Assembly (NCBI GenBank): GCA_001314865.1
Contig: LJZR01000011.1
Coordinates: 93,556-157,555, forward strand
DNA from: Phormidesmis priestleyi Ana
GTDB lineage: Bacteria > Cyanobacteriota > Cyanobacteriia > Phormidesmidales > Phormidesmidaceae
Reading direction: 5' to 3'
Length of the DNA stretch: 64,000 bases
Position numbers and translations under genes: made by a program. The notes beneath the pieces were generated by a model. It searched no databases and had not been told where the DNA came from. It saw nothing but the letters and a program-made list of their open reading frames with translations. This document shows, piece after piece, positions 8,805-16,860 of this stretch. Numbering within the stretch: position 1 is the stretch's first letter; every line of letters begins with the position of its first letter.

Positions 8805-9629
8805 GTGACTTTTATCAGCAGCCCTCCGGTCGCCCTGACGATTGCAGGATCAGATAGTGGCGGCGGTGCGGGCATTCAGGCCGACTTGCGAACGTTTTCT
8901 TTTCATCGGGTACATGGCACCAGTGCGCTCACTTGCGTCACGGCGCAAAATACCTTGGGCGTTACCCGTGTAGATGCCCTCTCTCCAGAGGCGGTTATCG
9001 CTCAGATAGAGGCCGTTACCAGCGACATTGGCGTGCAGGCTGCGAAGACAGGCATGTTGCTGAATCGGCCAATTATTGAGGCCATTGCGCAGCATTTGCA
9101 GGCCCATCCGATTCCGCAACTTGTGGTTGATCCGGTGATGGTGTCGCGTACGGGCGATAAGCTCATTGCCGATGAAGCGATCGCTGCTTTGCGCCATCGC
9201 TTGCTCCCTTTGGCAACCGTTTTGACGCCCAATCGCTACGAAGCGCAAATGCTGGCAGATATGGATATCGCCACTCTTGAGGATATGCGCTGCGCTGCAA
9301 AAAAAATCTACGCCTTGGGCCCTCAGGTGGTGATCGTCAAAGGGGGCGGCTTTACAGGCGAGTTGCGCGGTGTGGATGTTTGGTATGACGGGGATCGGCT
9401 AGAAGTGATGACAACTGAGCGGGTAGATACGCCGAACACGCATGGAACAGGCTGCACGCTTTCGAGTGCGATCGCCGCCAACCTAGCCCAAGGCCTTGAC
9501 CCGCTAGCCGCTGCGATCGCTGCAAAAAACTACGTCACCAATGCTCTAAAGCATTCTCTCTCTATCGGCAAAGGGCAGGGCCCAGTGGGTCACTTCTATC
9601 CGTTGCATGAGCGCGCGCGCTTATGCTGA
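8805..9629 (+). CDS. thiD: Hydroxymethylpyrimidine (phosphate) kinase
   Basis: Ribokinase-fold enzyme that phosphorylates hydroxymethylpyrimidine and its monophosphate for thiamine synthesis. Visible motifs are the substrate loop IAGSDSGGGAGIQADL near 13-29, the active-site segment VVDPVMVSRTGDKL near 106-120, and the ATP/anion hole NTHGTGCTLSSAIAANL near 210-226. Length (274) fits. The start is GTG, 7 bases after the ftsZ stop, implying transcription with ftsZ. Confidence 0.95.
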   Translation: MTFISSPPVALTIAGSDSGGGAGIQADLRTFSFHRVHGTSALTCVTAQNTLGVTRVDALSPEAVIAQIEAVTSDIGVQAAKTGMLLNRPIIEAIAQHLQAHPIPQLVVDPVMVSRTGDKLIADEAIAALRHRLLPLATVLTPNRYEAQMLADMDIATLEDMRCAAKKIYALGPQVVIVKGGGFTGELRGVDVWYDGDRLEVMTTERVDTPNTHGTGCTLSSAIAANLAQGLDPLAAAIAAKNYVTNALKHSLSIGKGQGPVGHFYPLHERARLC

Positions 9630-9671
9630 CGGCGGCTATTCGGGCGGCTATTCTGACAGGTATTCGGGCCG

Positions 9672-10109
9672 CTATTCTGGCGGTACTGGCCAAATAGATT
9701 CCTTATCACTACAGAATGTATCTTCGGGGCCATAGGGATGCATTCCACAGACCAACATGCTGTCGCCATAGGTGGCGCCATGGTAGTGCTTGCAGCCAAT
9801 GCAGGTAGGATGATTTTGCAGCCAAGGGTTTACAGTGCAGCTAATGGGTGCGGTCACCTCCTCTAACCAAGGTGTTAGCTGCTGATCGACAAACAAGGTG
9901 CTGGCATCTAGCATCTCTTCTAGGCTGTCGCTAATTTCAGAGAGTGCCGGGTCCAGCGCTGCTTGAATCTCTTGAAAATTCTCTTCAGAAGCTTCTAACC
10001 ACTTATCAACAGCTTGGTCAGCTTCTTTGGAAAGATTGCCTAGCCATTGGCTAGAATTTTGCGCCGTTGAGTTTAGGATTTCTTGGAGATCTCTTAGCCA
10101 GTCGTCCAT
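9672..10109 (-). CDS. Conserved cyanobacterial protein, helical with C-terminal Cys/His cluster
   Basis: 145 residues. The first 85 are acidic and helical (repeated Trp-Leu and Glu-rich turns). The C-terminal part carries a likely metal-binding cluster: CIGCKHYHG, then LVCGMHPYGPE and a final CSD. Four Cys plus His residues suggest zinc. There is no signal peptide. It ends 42 bases from the thiD stop (convergent), and that gap contains degenerate copies of a GGCTATTCTGGC-type repeat. It may be co-transcribed after the small protein at 10230. I know similar proteins only as cyanobacterial hypotheticals. Confidence 0.7.
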   Translation of the reverse strand: MDDWLRDLQEILNSTAQNSSQWLGNLSKEADQAVDKWLEASEENFQEIQAALDPALSEISDSLEEMLDASTLFVDQQLTPWLEEVTAPISCTVNPWLQNHPTCIGCKHYHGATYGDSMLVCGMHPYGPEDTFCSDKESIWPVPPE

Positions 10110-10179
10110 TATCTTTTTCCTTTTGTATCTCAGCTGTTGACTTCAGCTCTTTATCTCAGCTTCTTTATTTTAGATTGTG

Positions 10180-10245
10180 ACTACTTTTTACTGCTTCAGC
10201 GCTTTATTTCAGCGCTTTATTTCAGTTCTTTATTTCAGCTCTTTG
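10180..10245. repeat. 13-bp degenerate tandem repeat after the phasin-like gene
   Basis: About four copies of CAGCGCTTTATTT with substitutions. The array runs into the final codons of the minus-strand gene that ends at 10230, so the stop lies inside the array. Confidence 0.65.
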
Positions 10246-10592
10246 AGTTCGTTGCGGAGTGCTTCCACCTCTTTACGCAGCGCTTCGGCCTGTCGTTCTT
10301 CGGCGGTGGGCGCATCCCCATCGTCTAAGATTTGAATTTGTCTGGGGCCGTCGGATGTCGGGGCCGTGTTGTTTTCTTCTACTGCCGCTGCTTCTGCTCT
10401 AGCGATCATGTCATTCATCATTTTTTGAGCTTCTTCGGCAGTAAGCTCACCGCGTTCTACCAGCTCATCGACTATTTTTTGGGCTTGGTTGCGCAGGTCG
10501 CTAAAGGCGCTGCCTGCTTTTTCACCTGCGTAGGAAGCAATGCCCACACCTAGATAAAATGCCTTTTGAACTAAGTTGCTAAAGCCTGCCAT
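10230..10592 (-). CDS. Small phasin-like helical protein
   Basis: 120 residues. The N-terminus (MAGFSNLVQKAFYLGVGIASYAGE) is amphipathic, the middle (35-70) is a helical LxERGELTAEEAQ type segment as in phasin-related granule or envelope proteins, and the C-terminus (95-120) is a charged coiled coil. It has no catalytic motif. It points the same way as the protein at 9672, 120 bases upstream, and the sequence between contains a 13-bp repeat. Function unknown; the phasin comparison is by composition and length only. Confidence 0.65.
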   Translation of the reverse strand: MAGFSNLVQKAFYLGVGIASYAGEKAGSAFSDLRNQAQKIVDELVERGELTAEEAQKMMNDMIARAEAAAVEENNTAPTSDGPRQIQILDDGDAPTAEERQAEALRKEVEALRNELKELK

Positions 10593-10915
10593 GGGGATTG
10601 CTCCTTAAAAAATGAAGAACGGTCTCAATGATGTCTCCAGAATAATGAGATGTTAGCGGAAGCTGCCACCCGAATAACCGTCCAAAGAAGTCGGTTTAAC
10701 CCGCTAGGGTGCTTGCGCAAATAATTACAAATTAACAGGTGTAGATTGAGTCAAGATGTATTTGAGCAGGATACTTTTGATTGGGTTGCTTTGCTTTAAC
10801 GGGCAGCTTTTTTTAGTGACTGTTTTAACGACTGCTTTAATGACTGCTTCTGATGACTGTTTCGTGAAGGTGCAGCCAAATTTCATTTTAAAATATGCAA
10901 GTTTAAAGCGAAAAA
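10593..10915. other. Gap between phasin-like gene and SRP RNA
   Basis: No supportable gene; an open frame at 10756-10983 overlaps the SRP RNA on the opposite strand and is spurious. TTTTT at 10911-10915 read on the minus strand is the transcription end of the SRP RNA. Confidence 0.6.
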
Positions 10916-11009
10916 GGCCCGGAGTCCACGCCTATTACAAGCATCCCGTATTGCTGCTACCTTCCGGTCCTGACAAGATTTAGGCGTTGTAATTGCATGA
11001 GTCCGAGCC
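10916..11009 (-). ncRNA. ffs: Signal recognition particle 4.5S RNA
   Basis: About 94 nt, read on the minus strand. The universally conserved apical part is present as TGTCAGGACCGGAAGGTAGC, which carries the GGA tetraloop region and the A-rich internal loop bound by Ffh. The 5' end (GGCTCGGACTC) pairs with the 3' end (GGACTCCGGGCC) over nearly its whole length, with one mismatch and one G-U, closing the long hairpin of bacterial small SRP RNAs. A T5 run follows the 3' end at once. Its protein partner, ffh, is in this window at 40049. Confidence 0.93.
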
Positions 11010-11064
11010 ATGTTCATCATAGCACTGTGGCAGGCATATCATCCAATGACTCCTCTGAGCCGAC

Positions 11065-11439
11065 TTATCTCATTAACGTTTGAGCTAGGGTCTGAACAAT
11101 ACGATGAATTTCAATCATTAAGACGCCTTGCTTAACGGCTGGGCTGGCGAGCACTAGGAAAAGGGCTTCGCTGCCGCAGCGCGTCAGAATGCTGTAGCCT
11201 TCGGTGCCTAGGAGCGTAATGTGGTTGAGCTGGCCGCGCTGAATTTCGCCTGAGATGCGATCGCCTATCGTCATCACTGCTGCCGCCATGGCTGCCGCTC
11301 GCGTCTCTTTTAGGTCACTGGGCAAAGTACTGGCTATGGGCAAACCCTCATGGGTGACCAGTGCTGCGCCCTCGACATGAGGGGTTTCTGTGACAAAGGC
11401 ACGCACAATGCTGCTGAGCTTATCAGTATCAATGGCCAT
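11065..11439 (-). CDS. Roadblock/LC7 domain protein
   Basis: 124 residues forming one roadblock/LC7 fold (about 8-115), the family that often acts as accessory or activating partner of small Ras-like GTPases in bacteria. Hallmarks are VEGAALVTHEGLPIAS near 22-37, the central Ala-rich helix AAAMAAAVMTIGDRI and the strand ITLLGTEGYSILTRCG. No GTPase gene adjoins it. It lies 21 bases downstream of the serine-hydrolase-like gene on the same strand and is probably translated from the same message, which suggests a shared regulatory task. Confidence 0.85.
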   Translation of the reverse strand: MAIDTDKLSSIVRAFVTETPHVEGAALVTHEGLPIASTLPSDLKETRAAAMAAAVMTIGDRISGEIQRGQLNHITLLGTEGYSILTRCGSEALFLVLASPAVKQGVLMIEIHRIVQTLAQTLMR

Positions 11440-11460
11440 CGCGATCCATAAAGAAAGGGA

Positions 11461-12417
11461 TTAGCAAACCTCTGTATGAAAGGCTGTATGAAAGGCTTGC
11501 TGGGCTGCTGCAAAAATTCGTTGTGAAACGAATGCGGTAATTTCATCCTGCTGGTGGGCCGCAGATGCTGTTTGGGTTTGGGGATTCTCGACTAGAATCA
11601 CGAGCTGATAGGGATGAGATGTTTCAGATTCTACATAGACCGTGCTGCCAATCCCACGGTTTGTCTTATCTTCTAGCGCCCATAGGTTTGCCACCCCGCT
11701 GAAAAACGCAGAGCAGTCGGTTTTTTGCAGGTCTGTTTTTTTCATGAGTGCCATCATTGCTTGCGATCGCACACTACTGACCGAAACGCCGCCGATAATA
11801 CTGTGAAAGAGTCGTGCGATCGCATCGGTAGTGAGCAAGTTGCGATTTTCAGATGCTGGGCCTGCAAAGTCTCGTTCTCTGCCATAGGGGCGATCGCGCC
11901 AGATCTTTTGATTGACATTAATCGCTCGCAGCTCTGGCCAGCCCAGCTGATGAAAATAACGGTTCACAATGTTGCGCTGCTGCTGCCAAGCAGCATTGGG
12001 CCCCGGCGATAGTTCTGGGCCGCTAGTAGTGCCGCTGAGTACATCTATCAAGTAGCTCACCGCGTCTGGGCTCACGCTGGTCATCATATCGGTGAGCGAT
12101 CGCACAATCTCAGCGCTTTCAGACACCATCCCTTGCTCTAGCCATACGTTCATCGCCACCAGATAAAACAAAGCCACCAGTCCCCCTGGGTTCATCAGCT
12201 CTACGCCTCGATAGCTAGCGCCCTTGGGTTGGTATTGCCAAAACTCTTCGGCAGTCAGCGCCCCGCCCGTATTAACCCGGTAGGGCGGTTCATAAAGAAT
12301 CCAAGTGACTGCGATTTGATTGGGCGCAAGCTGAGGAAACGCGACCCCGGTTTCTTCTAAAATCTGCTCCAGGATAGACTGTAGCTCGGCGTTAGCGCGG
12401 TAGAATTTCGGCAACAT
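11461..12417 (-). CDS. Class A beta-lactamase-fold protein with lost catalytic motifs
   Basis: 318 residues. The body resembles the cyanobacterial serine-hydrolase family related to class A beta-lactamases: FYLVAMNVWLEQGM at 84-97, the TSGPELSPGP stretch at 131-140, LLTTDAIARLFHSIIGG at 194-210 and a late strand LVILVENP. Where relatives (as I recall them) have Ser-x-x-Lys after NP, this has Gly79-Leu-Val-Ala82. The S-x-N region reads Val-Ser-Pro (115-117), and the Lys-Thr-Gly box reads Lys251-Thr-Asn. It has no clear signal peptide. Probably a non-catalytic, cytoplasmic scaffold or binding protein, co-transcribed with the roadblock gene. Fold call fair; loss of activity is inference. Confidence 0.65.
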   Translation of the reverse strand: MLPKFYRANAELQSILEQILEETGVAFPQLAPNQIAVTWILYEPPYRVNTGGALTAEEFWQYQPKGASYRGVELMNPGGLVALFYLVAMNVWLEQGMVSESAEIVRSLTDMMTSVSPDAVSYLIDVLSGTTSGPELSPGPNAAWQQQRNIVNRYFHQLGWPELRAINVNQKIWRDRPYGRERDFAGPASENRNLLTTDAIARLFHSIIGGVSVSSVRSQAMMALMKKTDLQKTDCSAFFSGVANLWALEDKTNRGIGSTVYVESETSHPYQLVILVENPQTQTASAAHQQDEITAFVSQRIFAAAQQAFHTAFHTEVC

Positions 12418-12461
12418 AACGGTTTAGATAATCCTCCTAAGTAGCCTCCTAAATAAATTCC

Positions 12462-13010
12462 TTAAACAAATCCTAAATCTTCGCCCTTACCCGCATGGAC
12501 AAGGGCCAATTGTTCATACTTTTTAGCGTGCTCTATCAGCTCTTGGGCCTCAGCTTCTGACAGGGTACGAGTAACTTTGCCCGGCACACCCACAACGAGC
12601 GATCGCGGCGGCACGTCTTTATTAACCACCGCACCTGCTCCGATCAAACTCCCTGCTCCAACATGTACCCCATTTAAAACCACAGCGCCTATGCCAATCA
12701 AACAGCCCCTTTCTACATGGGCACTATGAACAACCGCCTGGTGACCTACCGTCACATAGTCTTCTAGCACAGTGGGCAAATGCGGATCGCCATGCAGCAC
12801 CGCACCATCTTGAACATTGCTGTGGGCGCCAATGCGAATGACTTCAACATCGCCGCGCACCACAGCGCCATACCAAATGCTAGCTCCTTCGCCCAACGTT
12901 ACCTGACCTATGACAGTGGCATTGGGTGCAATAAAGGCTACTTGTGAAATATCGGGCGTGGGCCAAAATGGGTGATCTAAACTCAAGGCTGCGTACTCTA
13001 AAATGTGCAA
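12462..13010 (-). CDS. Gamma-carbonic-anhydrase family protein (left-handed beta helix)
   Basis: 182 residues of hexapeptide-repeat beta helix ending in a C-terminal alpha helix, as in YrdA/PaaY/gamma-CA proteins that trimerise and bind zinc or another metal between subunits. The metal histidines are visible in GAVLHGD near 73, VGHQAVVH near 88-95. The catalytic status as a carbonic anhydrase cannot be judged from this. The reading frame opens with TTG codons only (13010, or eight codons later), preceded by an in-frame stop, so the start is uncertain. It is divergent from the TIGR02652-type gene, 45 bases away. Confidence 0.85.
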   Translation of the reverse strand: MHILEYAALSLDHPFWPTPDISQVAFIAPNATVIGQVTLGEGASIWYGAVVRGDVEVIRIGAHSNVQDGAVLHGDPHLPTVLEDYVTVGHQAVVHSAHVERGCLIGIGAVVLNGVHVGAGSLIGAGAVVNKDVPPRSLVVGVPGKVTRTLSEAEAQELIEHAKKYEQLALVHAGKGEDLGFV

Positions 13011-13055
13011 AAGTTATAAAAGTTATAATAAAGCGGTAAAAAACAAAGGGTAAGG

Positions 13056-13565
13056 ATGCTTGGCTCTGCCTCTCAATATCCCATATATGGCCCCGAAGTA
13101 CAGTGCCCCCACTGTCGCCAAACAATTCCAGCACTGGTGCTGACTGATAGCTATCTGTGCTCACGGCATGGTGCGTTTGAAGCCAATCCGGACACCCAAG
13201 ACCTGGTGCATGTGCAGTCAGGTCGTCATTGGCAAAGATGGGACAACCGCTGGTACCGGCAGCACACTCATCCCGACGGCATTCGCTTTGAAATTCACGA
13301 AGAGCTAGACCGACTGTATACCCAAGGATTTAAGGCGACCCGAGTGATTATTGCTCAGCGCTACCAAGCCCTGATGACCCCCTATTTAGAGCATGGCGCT
13401 CCCTGGCAAGATCAGAGGGGCGAAAAAATTCCTAAGCTCTACGGCTTACCCGTTACCTTTAGCGAAGTGGATTCTGACGATCCGCGCTGGAAAATTATTA
13501 ACTTTGAGCTAGAAAAGGAACCCGGTGTGCCCACTCAGTACCGGTATCTCAAAATATTTGAGTGA
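13056..13565 (+). CDS. Cyanobacterial TIGR02652-type protein with zinc-ribbon-like N-terminus
   Basis: 169 residues. Cys17-x2-Cys20 and Cys35-x2-His38 could form a small zinc site. The rest is rich in aromatic and charged residues (RHWQRWDNRWYRQH, IHEELDRLYTQGFKATRVIIAQRY) and ends YRYLKIFE. It resembles the conserved, uncharacterised cyanobacterial family TIGR02652 as I remember it. It is divergently transcribed from the gamma-CA-like gene; no operon partner downstream. Cellular role unknown. Confidence 0.7.
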   Translation: MLGSASQYPIYGPEVQCPHCRQTIPALVLTDSYLCSRHGAFEANPDTQDLVHVQSGRHWQRWDNRWYRQHTHPDGIRFEIHEELDRLYTQGFKATRVIIAQRYQALMTPYLEHGAPWQDQRGEKIPKLYGLPVTFSEVDSDDPRWKIINFELEKEPGVPTQYRYLKIFE

Positions 13566-13720
13566 TGCTTCGAGTCGCGCTTTAAGTAAGTCGCGCTTTA
13601 AGTAATATGTGCGCTTAACTGACGCGCTCAAAAAGTGCCGTAAAGCTAACCCTAAATAGATAGCCAAAAACTATAGCCAAAAATCAAGAGCCAAAAATCA
13701 AGAGCCAAAAGTCAAGTTCC
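13566..13720. repeat. Two short tandem repeats after the TIGR02652-type gene
   Basis: Immediately past the stop codon AGTCGCGCTTTAAGTA occurs twice in tandem. About 80 bases later AGCCAAAAATCAAG-like 14/15-bp units occur three to four times. Nothing else is recognised in the 272-bp gap. Confidence 0.7.
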
Positions 13721-13837
13721 GCCAACAGCGTAGCGTCGGGAAAAAATAACATTTCCTTAAAGCTGTTACTTTCGCTAAAGTGGTGGGAGCTTATTGGTAA
13801 CATAGCCCGTCTGTTTTTTTACGGGTATTGCTTTGCT

Positions 13838-14254
13838 ATGCATCACGTCTCAATCAAAACGGCGAACATTCATCAAGCCGTTGCTTTTTATGAGCAGCTA
13901 GGCTTTGAAATGAAAACACGCTTTACAACGGGGATCACGCTGGCCTGCTGGATGGAAGGTTTGGGCGGACGTATAGAACTGATGCAGGTGCCTGAGCCTA
14001 GGCCAGCGATGGACGCTTTTGTAGATGAGCACTATACGGGTTATTACCATTTGTCTTTTGATTTGAGCGATCGCACAGCGAGTCTTTCTGCCTGGCTAAA
14101 GGACCTCCGCCAAAGAGCGCAGGCCGCAGGCGGATCGCTGAGTGTGCTGCTAGAGCCGCAGCAGCAGCAGATTGGGGATGAGCTATACGAGGTTGCTTTT
14201 TTGGCTGATACAGATGGGCTGCCTTTGGAATTTATCCGGCGACTAGACGCCTAA
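13838..14254 (+). CDS. Glyoxalase/VOC family protein
   Basis: 138 residues spanning two beta-alpha-beta-beta-beta modules: HHVSIKTANIHQAVAFYEQLGFEM at the start, and YYHLSFDLSD then ADTDGLPLEFIRRL at the end. His3, Glu47-like in RIELMQ, His near 70 and Glu near 133 are in the positions used for metal in this superfamily. The substrate cannot be predicted. Typical single-domain VOC length. It stands alone; the following 120 bases hold degenerate CTAACTGACAAGAC repeats. Confidence 0.8.
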   Translation: MHHVSIKTANIHQAVAFYEQLGFEMKTRFTTGITLACWMEGLGGRIELMQVPEPRPAMDAFVDEHYTGYYHLSFDLSDRTASLSAWLKDLRQRAQAAGGSLSVLLEPQQQQIGDELYEVAFLADTDGLPLEFIRRLDA

Positions 14255-14377
14255 CTGACATGGCCTAACTCACAAGACTGAGCTTATTTCAACTGACAAG
14301 ACCTAACTGACAAGACCTAACTTATCTAACTTAAAGGCCCGACTTAAGGGCCTAACTTACCCAGATAGGAAGAACCC

Positions 14378-15970
14378 ATGGGCGTTGACTTACTGCCATT
14401 TGCCGATAACTGGGCATACCTGAAAACGGAGCTGAACTGGTTAGATCGATTGTTGATGCTGGCGATCGCCCGACAGCGCAAAGAAATCGCTACCGTTGAA
14501 AAAGTCGCCAATACTGACGCTGATCGGGTTAGCGCTCACTGGTGGAAAGGTATTATCGCCGTCAGCAAGCCAGGATATGACGACTGCCGAGTACCCACTC
14601 AAATATTCACCCAGCTCTTAGATCCAGCGGCGGCTCAGCTACCGGCTTCGGATGAATGTAAGCCTGCTGTGGGCTACCAGCAGCAGTTAGAGGGCCGCAT
14701 TCAGGCCAGTGCCAAAGAAAGCACCGTTCTAGCACTGCCTTCTCTCCGCCATTACTTAAACCTCACCCTATTTGAAAAAAATCTGCTGCTGATGGCGCTT
14801 GCGCCTGAAATAAACCGCCGCTACGGACGGCTGTATCACTATCTGCAAACGGGCCAAGACAAGGCCACCGCCTCAGACTTACCGACCGTTGACCTGGTTT
14901 TGCGCCTGCTGTGCCGCAATGACCTTGAACGCAGAAGGGCCAGGGCCAAGCTAACAGGGGCAGGCTCGTTGATTGACAAGCGTGTTTTACGCTATGTGTC
15001 CTCTGGCCCGAGCACTCGACTCAACAGCTACTTACAGTTGCAGGATGAGTGGGTTGACTATTTGCTTTCTGAAAAGCCTGATCAGCATGTGCTGTTTGCG
15101 CGGCTAGCGACGCCACCTGATCCTGTTAGGCAGGCATTACCTGCGCCGACTCCCGCCACCCGCGCTGTTAAAATCACGCAGCCTCAGGTGCCCTGGGATA
15201 AGCTTATTTTGCCCGCCACTGTGCTGAGGCAAATGCGAATGACGAGTCAACAGGCTGCGGTTGGCCTGTTGACTCGGTTTTTGTCTCCACCTCAGACTAG
15301 AGGGGCTGCAAATGGTTCGGCTATTCACCCTTTAGCCCATGCGATCGCTGAGCGCTATGAGCCCGTTGCCGCTGGCCGAAAATCTACGCAACTTGGGCAT
15401 GTGGTATTGCTAGTCGGGGAGGCCGGTACTGGAAAAACCATGGCCGCTGGGGCGATGACCATGGCGCTTAGGCAGCCACTGTGCGTTTTAAACCTCAAGC
15501 AGGTATGTCCAGAGCACTGGGAAGAGGTGCTCGCCTCGCTAGATGCCACCCGCTATCCGGCTTTGCTCATTCGTTCGGCTTCTGTATGGTTTGGTCGTAA
15601 GCATACGCTGCCTCAAGAGCAGCTGATGCAATGGCTAGAGAAGCGCCAGGCCTCACCTGGTCTGACCTTTTTGAGCACGCGCTATGCCCATACGGTGAAG
15701 GCCAAGTGGCGACAGCAAATGGATGTGATCTTTACGCTGCCAATGCCTCACAAAGCAGCCCGTATGACGCTATGGCGGCAGGCGTTTGCGGGGATTGTGT
15801 GCAGCGATAAAATTGACTGGTCAGCGCTGGCCGAGCAGCTAAAAGTATCAGGCGGTGAGATTCAGCTAATTGCTCATGATGCACTGGCGATCGCGCAGTC
15901 TAAAAATGCCAAAACAATTACCATGCGCCACATTCAGACGGCGATCGCGCAACGTGTAAGTGCCCTATAG
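14378..15970 (+). CDS. AAA-type ATPase with degenerate Walker B
   Basis: 530 residues. The N-terminal ~270 residues are helical and of the type found before the AAA core in bacterial winged-helix AAA proteins. The P-loop GEAGTGKT is intact near 347-354. Where relatives show a Walker B of the DEADALFG kind, this reads IRSASVWFGRK near 396-406, so both acidic residues are gone. The sensor/arginine-finger area (LSTRYAHTVKAKWRQQM, then PMPHKAARMTLWRQAF) lacks the usual paired arginines. The protein may bind ATP but is unlikely to hydrolyse it in the normal way. The alignment to relatives is by eye. Confidence 0.7.
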   Translation: MGVDLLPFADNWAYLKTELNWLDRLLMLAIARQRKEIATVEKVANTDADRVSAHWWKGIIAVSKPGYDDCRVPTQIFTQLLDPAAAQLPASDECKPAVGYQQQLEGRIQASAKESTVLALPSLRHYLNLTLFEKNLLLMALAPEINRRYGRLYHYLQTGQDKATASDLPTVDLVLRLLCRNDLERRRARAKLTGAGSLIDKRVLRYVSSGPSTRLNSYLQLQDEWVDYLLSEKPDQHVLFARLATPPDPVRQALPAPTPATRAVKITQPQVPWDKLILPATVLRQMRMTSQQAAVGLLTRFLSPPQTRGAANGSAIHPLAHAIAERYEPVAAGRKSTQLGHVVLLVGEAGTGKTMAAGAMTMALRQPLCVLNLKQVCPEHWEEVLASLDATRYPALLIRSASVWFGRKHTLPQEQLMQWLEKRQASPGLTFLSTRYAHTVKAKWRQQMDVIFTLPMPHKAARMTLWRQAFAGIVCSDKIDWSALAEQLKVSGGEIQLIAHDALAIAQSKNAKTITMRHIQTAIAQRVSAL

Positions 15971-15988
15971 GGTCTGCAAAATGGTGTT

Positions 15989-16246
15989 TTAGGGTGGCTG
16001 TACGCCCGCGTTCTGAAGAAATTCCTGAACACTCTTTAGACAAGCCTTACTCACCGTTCTTTTGGGATGGGGTCGGTGAAAGACCGCAATCTCGTCTTTT
16101 AGCAGAATACGAACTCTGGAGCCCTTACCTTCTGATATATGGGCACCTAGTTCTTCAAACAACTTTTCTATGTCTGCCCAGGCTACATCCGAGCGTGTTG
16201 GGTGCTCGAAGATAGCTTTTAATGTTTTTTTTAGTTTATTGTTCAT
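15989..16246 (-). CDS. hicA: HicA-family toxin (putative mRNA interferase)
   Basis: 85 residues from the ATG at 16246; an in-frame upstream start at 16279 would add 11 residues. HicA toxins have a dsRNA-binding-like fold and cleave mRNA. It belongs to the larger subgroup with TRSDVAWADIEKLFEELGA at the front, EGKGSRVRILL in the middle and VFHRPHPKRTVSKACLKSVQEFLQNAGV at the end. The pair is unusual: the antitoxin hicB is divergent, not downstream. The identification rests on the pattern of these segments. Confidence 0.85.
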   Translation of the reverse strand: MNNKLKKTLKAIFEHPTRSDVAWADIEKLFEELGAHISEGKGSRVRILLKDEIAVFHRPHPKRTVSKACLKSVQEFLQNAGVQPP

Positions 16247-16287
16247 GACCCAACATTCTATAGATTTGGTCAATACCAAAGGGCAGC

Positions 16288-16306
16288 GATATCATTAGAC
16301 GATATC
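16288..16306. promoter_or_regulatory. Candidate operator near hicA
   Basis: Two GATATC palindromes, 16288-16293 and 16301-16306, seven bases apart, 40 bases upstream of the hicA start. Together with the second site at 16414-16436 they would suit a dimeric ribbon-helix-helix repressor such as HicB. Function is inferred from position and symmetry. Confidence 0.4.
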
Positions 16307-16413
16307 AACCATGGGAACGGTTGCGAAAAACCTATAAGCCGATGTTTTTCTGTTAAAAGCATTGCATGGTGAGACTTAATGGCTTAAGGGCTGATTTCTG
16401 AAGATCATTCTAA

Positions 16414-16436
16414 TTGATAGCATAAGATGATATCAA
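16414..16436. promoter_or_regulatory. Candidate operator near hicB
   Basis: TTGATA (16414-16419) and TATCAA (16431-16436) form an inverted repeat, the right half within TGATATCAA. TATTAT at 16443-16448 could be the -10 of the hicB promoter. Related to the GATATC pair at 16288. Confidence 0.4.
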
Positions 16437-16485
16437 ATCAGCTATTATGTAGAGGAAACTGAAAAGTAAATACGCCAGCTAAGCA

Positions 16486-16842
16486 ATGATTTTTACTTAC
16501 AAAGGGTACACCGGAGAAGTTTTCATTGATGAAGATGCAGAGGTTCTAGCGGGAAAGGTGCTAGATATTCGTGATGTGATTACCTTTGAGGGAGAAACAG
16601 TTCCTGAGGTAAAGCAGGCATTTCGAGATTCGGTTGATGACTACCTCGACTTCTGTCACGAGCTAGGCCGGAAAGCCAATAAACCTTTCTCGGGAAAGTT
16701 AGCTTATAGAACAACACCTGAGCGCCATCGACAGATTTTTATGGCTGCTAAAAATCAAGGTAAGAGCATTAATGCTTGGATGGATGAAGCGCTAGCGGCG
16801 GCAGCCCGATGGGAAGAAACAAAAGTTATTTCAGTTGATTAA
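16486..16842 (+). CDS. hicB: HicB-family antitoxin
   Basis: 118 residues. The N-terminal domain is a partial RNase H-like HicB fold (YTGEVFIDEDAEVLAGKVLDI, then VPEVKQAFRDSVDDYLDFC near 45-63). The C-terminal part TTPERHRQIFMAAKNQGKSINAWMDEAL is a ribbon-helix-helix DNA-binding segment, so the protein should both bind the toxin and repress transcription. It lies 239 bases from hicA on the opposite strand with GATATC motifs between them. No second antitoxin is seen next to hicA. Confidence 0.88.
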   Translation: MIFTYKGYTGEVFIDEDAEVLAGKVLDIRDVITFEGETVPEVKQAFRDSVDDYLDFCHELGRKANKPFSGKLAYRTTPERHRQIFMAAKNQGKSINAWMDEALAAAARWEETKVISVD

Positions 16843-16860
16843 ATTTCAGCTGCTTCAACT

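Noticed and set aside
10756..10983. Plus-strand open frame of 75 codons
   Set aside because: It overlaps the SRP RNA on the other strand and has no family character.
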